A DNA stretch of 64,000 bases from Pseudomonas sp. CCI4.2 (GTDB lineage: Bacteria > Pseudomonadota > Gammaproteobacteria > Pseudomonadales > Pseudomonadaceae): NCBI RefSeq assembly GCF_034350045.1, contig NZ_CP133781.1:5501002-5565001 (forward strand), written 5' to 3'. The notes beneath the pieces were generated by a model. It was not told where the DNA came from, searched no databases, and saw only the letters and a list, made by a program, of their open reading frames with translations. The position numbers and the translations under genes were made by a program. Of this stretch, positions 61,601 through 64,000 are shown one piece after another; the stretch's first letter is position 1; each line of letters opens with the position of its first letter.

Positions 61601-61802
61601 ACGATGTCGGAGCGGGCTTGCGTTTGCTGCGCGACAACGCAGTGCCGAGTTTGATCAAAGCGCAATGGCTCAGCCCGATTTAGCTTGTTCTTGCTGGAAG
61701 GTAAGCACAATGAACTCGGTGAGTCGGCGGTGCTTGAATCATACCAAGAAGGGTAACGACCTCGGCATTTGGCGCTGAGGGCGAGTTCAGAAAGGGCGCC
61801 AA

Positions 61803-62162
61803 TTGTTAAGTGTCACCACCGAACAGATGGGTGAAGTCGATATCCGCCGTTTGATGCAAGCCATGTTGTTGCAGGCGCAGGAGATGCAAACAGCGCTTTG
61901 CCTATTCGATATCATCGGCGGTGCCAGCCCGGACTCCATCCGGTTTGCCCAGGATATACAAAGGTTCTGTGACAATACGGGCAATACCGGTCTTCAATAC
62001 GGGGCGAGCTATTACCCGTTTATTAACCCTACTGTCATGCAACGTGCAGAAGTAAATGGTACTAGGATCCGACAGGACGGAGTAATACTGACCACCAAAC
62101 GCAAAAATAAAATATCAAGACAAAACTACAGGACAGGACAGAACAGGACGCTTACAGCGTAA
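61803..62162 (+). CDS. Unrecognised ORF, possible fragment of a contractile-sheath-like protein
   Basis: An open frame of 119 codons beginning with TTG at 61803 (frame open from 61779). The first 90 residues look like a real protein: VDIRRLMQAMLLQAQEMQTA, LCLFDIIGGASPDSIRFAQD, NTGNTGLQYGASYYPFINPT. The LQYGASYYPFI stretch resembles the conserved core of phage-tail, T6SS and eCIS sheath proteins (YGAAYYPWL-like). The last 30 residues (KRKNKISRQNYRTGQ) are atypical, so the 3' end is probably broken. No other injection-system gene is near. It may be a remnant and not expressed. Confidence 0.4.
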   Translation: MLSVTTEQMGEVDIRRLMQAMLLQAQEMQTALCLFDIIGGASPDSIRFAQDIQRFCDNTGNTGLQYGASYYPFINPTVMQRAEVNGTRIRQDGVILTTKRKNKISRQNYRTGQNRTLTA

Positions 62163-62540
62163 ATAAGGCTATATTTACTTGTCAACCCAGTATCCCGACA
62201 AAGACAGACCGAAAGATCAATACCGCTCAAATTACACCAATAGAATAGTCAATTAAAACAACAGGTTGCATAACCGTTTTCCTTATGTATAACTTTTGTG
62301 AAACCACTACGAACACATCCGAGTAACTGTGATTGAGCGATGTCGGAATTTTAAAATCAAGAGTTACACAATCTGCAAATCGTCATTTGATCCCGCCTGT
62401 ATAGATCACGTGTTACTTGCAGAGGTCCAACAGCCTTAATTTTGTGAATTGTCTATTTTTATTAGACAATTATTACAAAGTCAATACAAATAAAATTTAA
62501 AAAATCTTCGATACTATTTGAATTTGCTTATATTGATTTT
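62163..62540. other. AT-rich gap at the island's inner boundary
   Basis: No gene seen in 378 bases. Base composition shifts abruptly from GC-rich to strongly AT-rich, and stays so to the right end. The only structure noticed is the hairpin at 62447-62471. Confidence 0.6.
62447..62471 (-). terminator. Hairpin downstream of the lipoyl-acyltransferase gene
   Basis: AATTGTCTA and TAGACAATT are perfect nine-base arms around an A-rich (minus strand) loop, about 70 bases beyond the stop of the gene at 62541. All pairs but three are A-T, so it is weak; its position fits the end of the minus-strand operon. Confidence 0.45.
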
Positions 62541-63611
62541 CTATGACTTAACAACTTCATTTGGATTAATATTCCTAAAAATATTTAATCCATTATTTAT
62601 GATAGACCCCCTACCAATATTGACCCCCATATAAACAGTAACTCCCATTCCAACAACGGCAGTATCTCCAACAATTACACTCCCCGCCAAGACGGCACCA
62701 GGTGCAACATGAGAGTTGCTCTCAAGTATACAGTCGTGGGAGATAATCGAACCAGAATTAACAATGCAATTATCACCAATAACAACATCACTACCAACAC
62801 AAGCGCCCATCATTACCTGATTCCCTTCTCCTAACTTTACTGACGGCTCAATGACTGCTGAAGGATGAACTAAATTAGGAAGATAGTAACCAATATTTTT
62901 TAACTTTGCATAAAGTACTTTACGTACAACAGGATTTGAGACGGATCCGATTCCATTAACTGCACAAGATACGCCCTCGCTCCATAGCTTTTCTAAAATC
63001 GTATCATCTCCAATGACTTTAATACCACAAACAATAGTTCCAATAGCCTTTTGAGAATCGACGATTCCAACAATTTGATATTCGTTTCGTTGCAGCAATA
63101 TATCAATGCACATCTTGGCATGCCCACCGCCACCAAGAATCACTATCTTATTATTAAGTCGCTTTATATGTTTTAATGGATGTAATATTGTCTGACCACT
63201 AACAACTAATGCCTGTCTTTCAATATCGGAAACAGAAATTAGCCCGTTTTTAAATACAGATGTATCTACACCCAACTCGTCGGCACGTTTAATTGCGGCT
63301 TTAGAAAGTTTGGCATTGTTATTTTGTAACGGGTCAACTTCAACGTTAGGTGTGTTTAATACAATTATCGGATTATTCTTCCCATCATCCAGTCGGCAAA
63401 GTAAAGATCCAACCAAGACAGTATCCCCAACGGAAATTTCATGGTGAATTAGACCATCCGCTGGAGCGTCAATCTCAACATTCGTTTTTGTAGTCTCAAT
63501 TTCAAAAATACTGTCGCCTTTTTTAACTTTAGTAGATGACTTGAATTTTACGGAAAGTATAGTCACCGACTCATCGTTAACATTTTCCCTAGGAACAAAT
63601 ACTTCAATCAT
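62541..63611 (-). CDS. Fusion protein: lipoyl domain, E1/E3-binding domain, PglD/NeuD-type sugar acyltransferase
   Basis: A 356-residue, three-part protein. Residues 1-75 form a biotinyl/lipoyl domain with Lys42 in IFEIETTKTNVEIDAPADG, the site expected to carry lipoate. Residues about 98-133 (AKLSKAAIKRADELGVDTSV, LISVSDIE) match the peripheral subunit-binding domain of 2-oxoacid dehydrogenase E2 chains. Residues 154-356 form a PglD/NeuD acyltransferase: Rossmann start KIVILGGGGHAKMCIDILL and left-handed beta-helix repeats with the probable catalytic His292 (IISHDC) and His301 (SHVAPGA). The usual E2 catalytic domain is absent. Its ATG overlaps the E1-beta stop (ATGA). I infer that it moves an acyl group from E1 to an amino- or hydroxy-sugar. 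Codon use is AT-rich, unlike the core genes. Confidence 0.85.
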   Translation of the reverse strand: MIEVFVPRENVNDESVTILSVKFKSSTKVKKGDSIFEIETTKTNVEIDAPADGLIHHEISVGDTVLVGSLLCRLDDGKNNPIIVLNTPNVEVDPLQNNNAKLSKAAIKRADELGVDTSVFKNGLISVSDIERQALVVSGQTILHPLKHIKRLNNKIVILGGGGHAKMCIDILLQRNEYQIVGIVDSQKAIGTIVCGIKVIGDDTILEKLWSEGVSCAVNGIGSVSNPVVRKVLYAKLKNIGYYLPNLVHPSAVIEPSVKLGEGNQVMMGACVGSDVVIGDNCIVNSGSIISHDCILESNSHVAPGAVLAGSVIVGDTAVVGMGVTVYMGVNIGRGSIINNGLNIFRNINPNEVVKS

Positions 63612-64000
63612 TGAGCGCCTCTACTTCTATGAGAGTTTACTAAATTAATGACACGATTTATGGTTGGAAGTATTTCTAATTCAAGAGAAATTATTGACGG
63701 TATGGGAACAGGCTCCGCTCCCACTCGCAGTGCAAAATCCAGTTGCACCTTATTTTCCACCAACGTACTCAAAATTTCCGAGCCAAATCCAAAACTGATA
63801 GATCCATCTTCAACAATAAGAACGTTTCCTGTTCTATTGACTGATTTCTCAATCAAACTTATATCGAGTGGATGTAACTGAGTTACACAAATTAATTCAG
63901 GTATATAATCTGTCTCATAAAAAAATAATTCAAGATTATCTGCAATGTGACGGGCTGATTCACCATAAGAGACGATTGTAATTGTTGGAGTGGCCCCTGT
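63608..64000 (-). CDS. 2-oxoacid dehydrogenase E1 component, beta subunit, C-terminal part (5' end beyond window)
   Basis: About 130 C-terminal residues are visible; the frame stays open to the right edge. ITIVSYGESARHIADNLEL, QLHPLDISLIEKSVNRTGNV, LIVEDGSISFGFGSEIL and GAEPVPIPSI match the transketolase C-terminal domain of pyruvate/branched-chain dehydrogenase E1-beta subunits. With thiamine diphosphate such subunits decarboxylate a 2-oxoacid and acylate the lipoyl group of their E2. Here the next gene, overlapping by 4 bases, supplies a lipoyl domain fused to a sugar acyltransferase. An E1-alpha gene is expected just upstream, outside the window. AT-rich like its partner. Confidence 0.85.
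   Translation of the reverse strand, partial: TGATPTITIVSYGESARHIADNLELFFYETDYIPELICVTQLHPLDISLIEKSVNRTGNVLIVEDGSISFGFGSEILSTLVENKVQLDFALRVGAEPVPIPSIISLELEILPTINRVINLVNSHRSRGAQ

Overview
The window is a piece of a Pseudomonas chromosome, most like the P. fluorescens/P. aeruginosa core genome. The evidence is the Wsp chemosensory operon, the block recJ...thrC-hom-dsbC-xerD-rplS-trmD-rimM-rpsP-ffh-...-purT-...-nag-purL-mltF-tadA (the P. aeruginosa PAO1 order as I remember it), and pseudomonad REP-type hairpins between genes. Bases 1-58,200 are dense, GC-rich core and variable core. From about 58,200 to the right end the window enters an accessory region that becomes clearly AT-rich after about 62,160. 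No rRNA, tRNA, CRISPR array, transposase or integrase was recognised.

Layout. (1) 1-6,392, minus: wspA-B-C-D-E (wspE runs off the left edge), a surface-sensing system that elsewhere drives the diguanylate cyclase WspR. (2) 6,706-17,723: a LysR regulator, a putrescine/GABA unit resembling E. coli ydcSTUV-patD flanked by two aminobutyraldehyde dehydrogenase genes, an amino-acid permease broken by a +1 frameshift, and a XenA-type flavin reductase. (3) 17,837-21,934: recJ, yaeQ, an orphan periplasmic binding protein and a DUF3509 protein. (4) 22,106-27,666: a RocA1/RocR/RocS1-like (Bvg-type) phosphorelay with an EAL phosphodiesterase response regulator. (5) 27,784-36,371, minus: thrC, hom, dsbC, xerD, the rpsP-rimM-trmD-rplS operon and ffh. 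(6) 36,617-44,233: ypjD, a CorB-like membrane protein, an MFS symporter, purT, DUF1289, gamma-carbonic anhydrase, two Nudix hydrolases and an L,D-transpeptidase. (7) 44,340-51,498: a complete N-acetylglucosamine operon (nagR, nagA, nagB-II, EIIA-HPr-EI fusion, EIICB). (8) 51,637-58,188: a Nif3-like protein, purL, mltF and tadA.

Accessory end. Upstream of tadA only the last codons of a multicopper oxidase gene survive, marking a likely island junction. Then come a 982-residue predicted toxin with a C-terminal GExH...GxxH (EreA/ChaN/TIKI-like) domain, a graveyard with a decayed second toxin N-terminus and a possible contractile-sheath fragment, and an AT-rich minus-strand operon entering from the right edge. 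That operon holds the end of a 2-oxoacid dehydrogenase E1-beta gene and, overlapping it by 4 bases, a protein fusing a lipoyl domain, an E1/E3-binding domain and a PglD/NeuD-type sugar acyltransferase. I think this last pair is the most novel item: it looks like an E2 component whose usual catalytic domain has been replaced by a glycan acyltransferase, so acyl groups made from a 2-oxoacid could be passed on a lipoyl arm straight to a sugar.

Working together: Wsp and the Roc-like relay are separate inputs to cyclic-di-GMP, one leading to synthesis and one to breakdown. The LysR-patD-ydcSTUV-patD block imports and oxidises putrescine-derived compounds. The nag genes form a self-contained import, phosphorylation and deacetylation/deamination pathway to fructose-6-phosphate.
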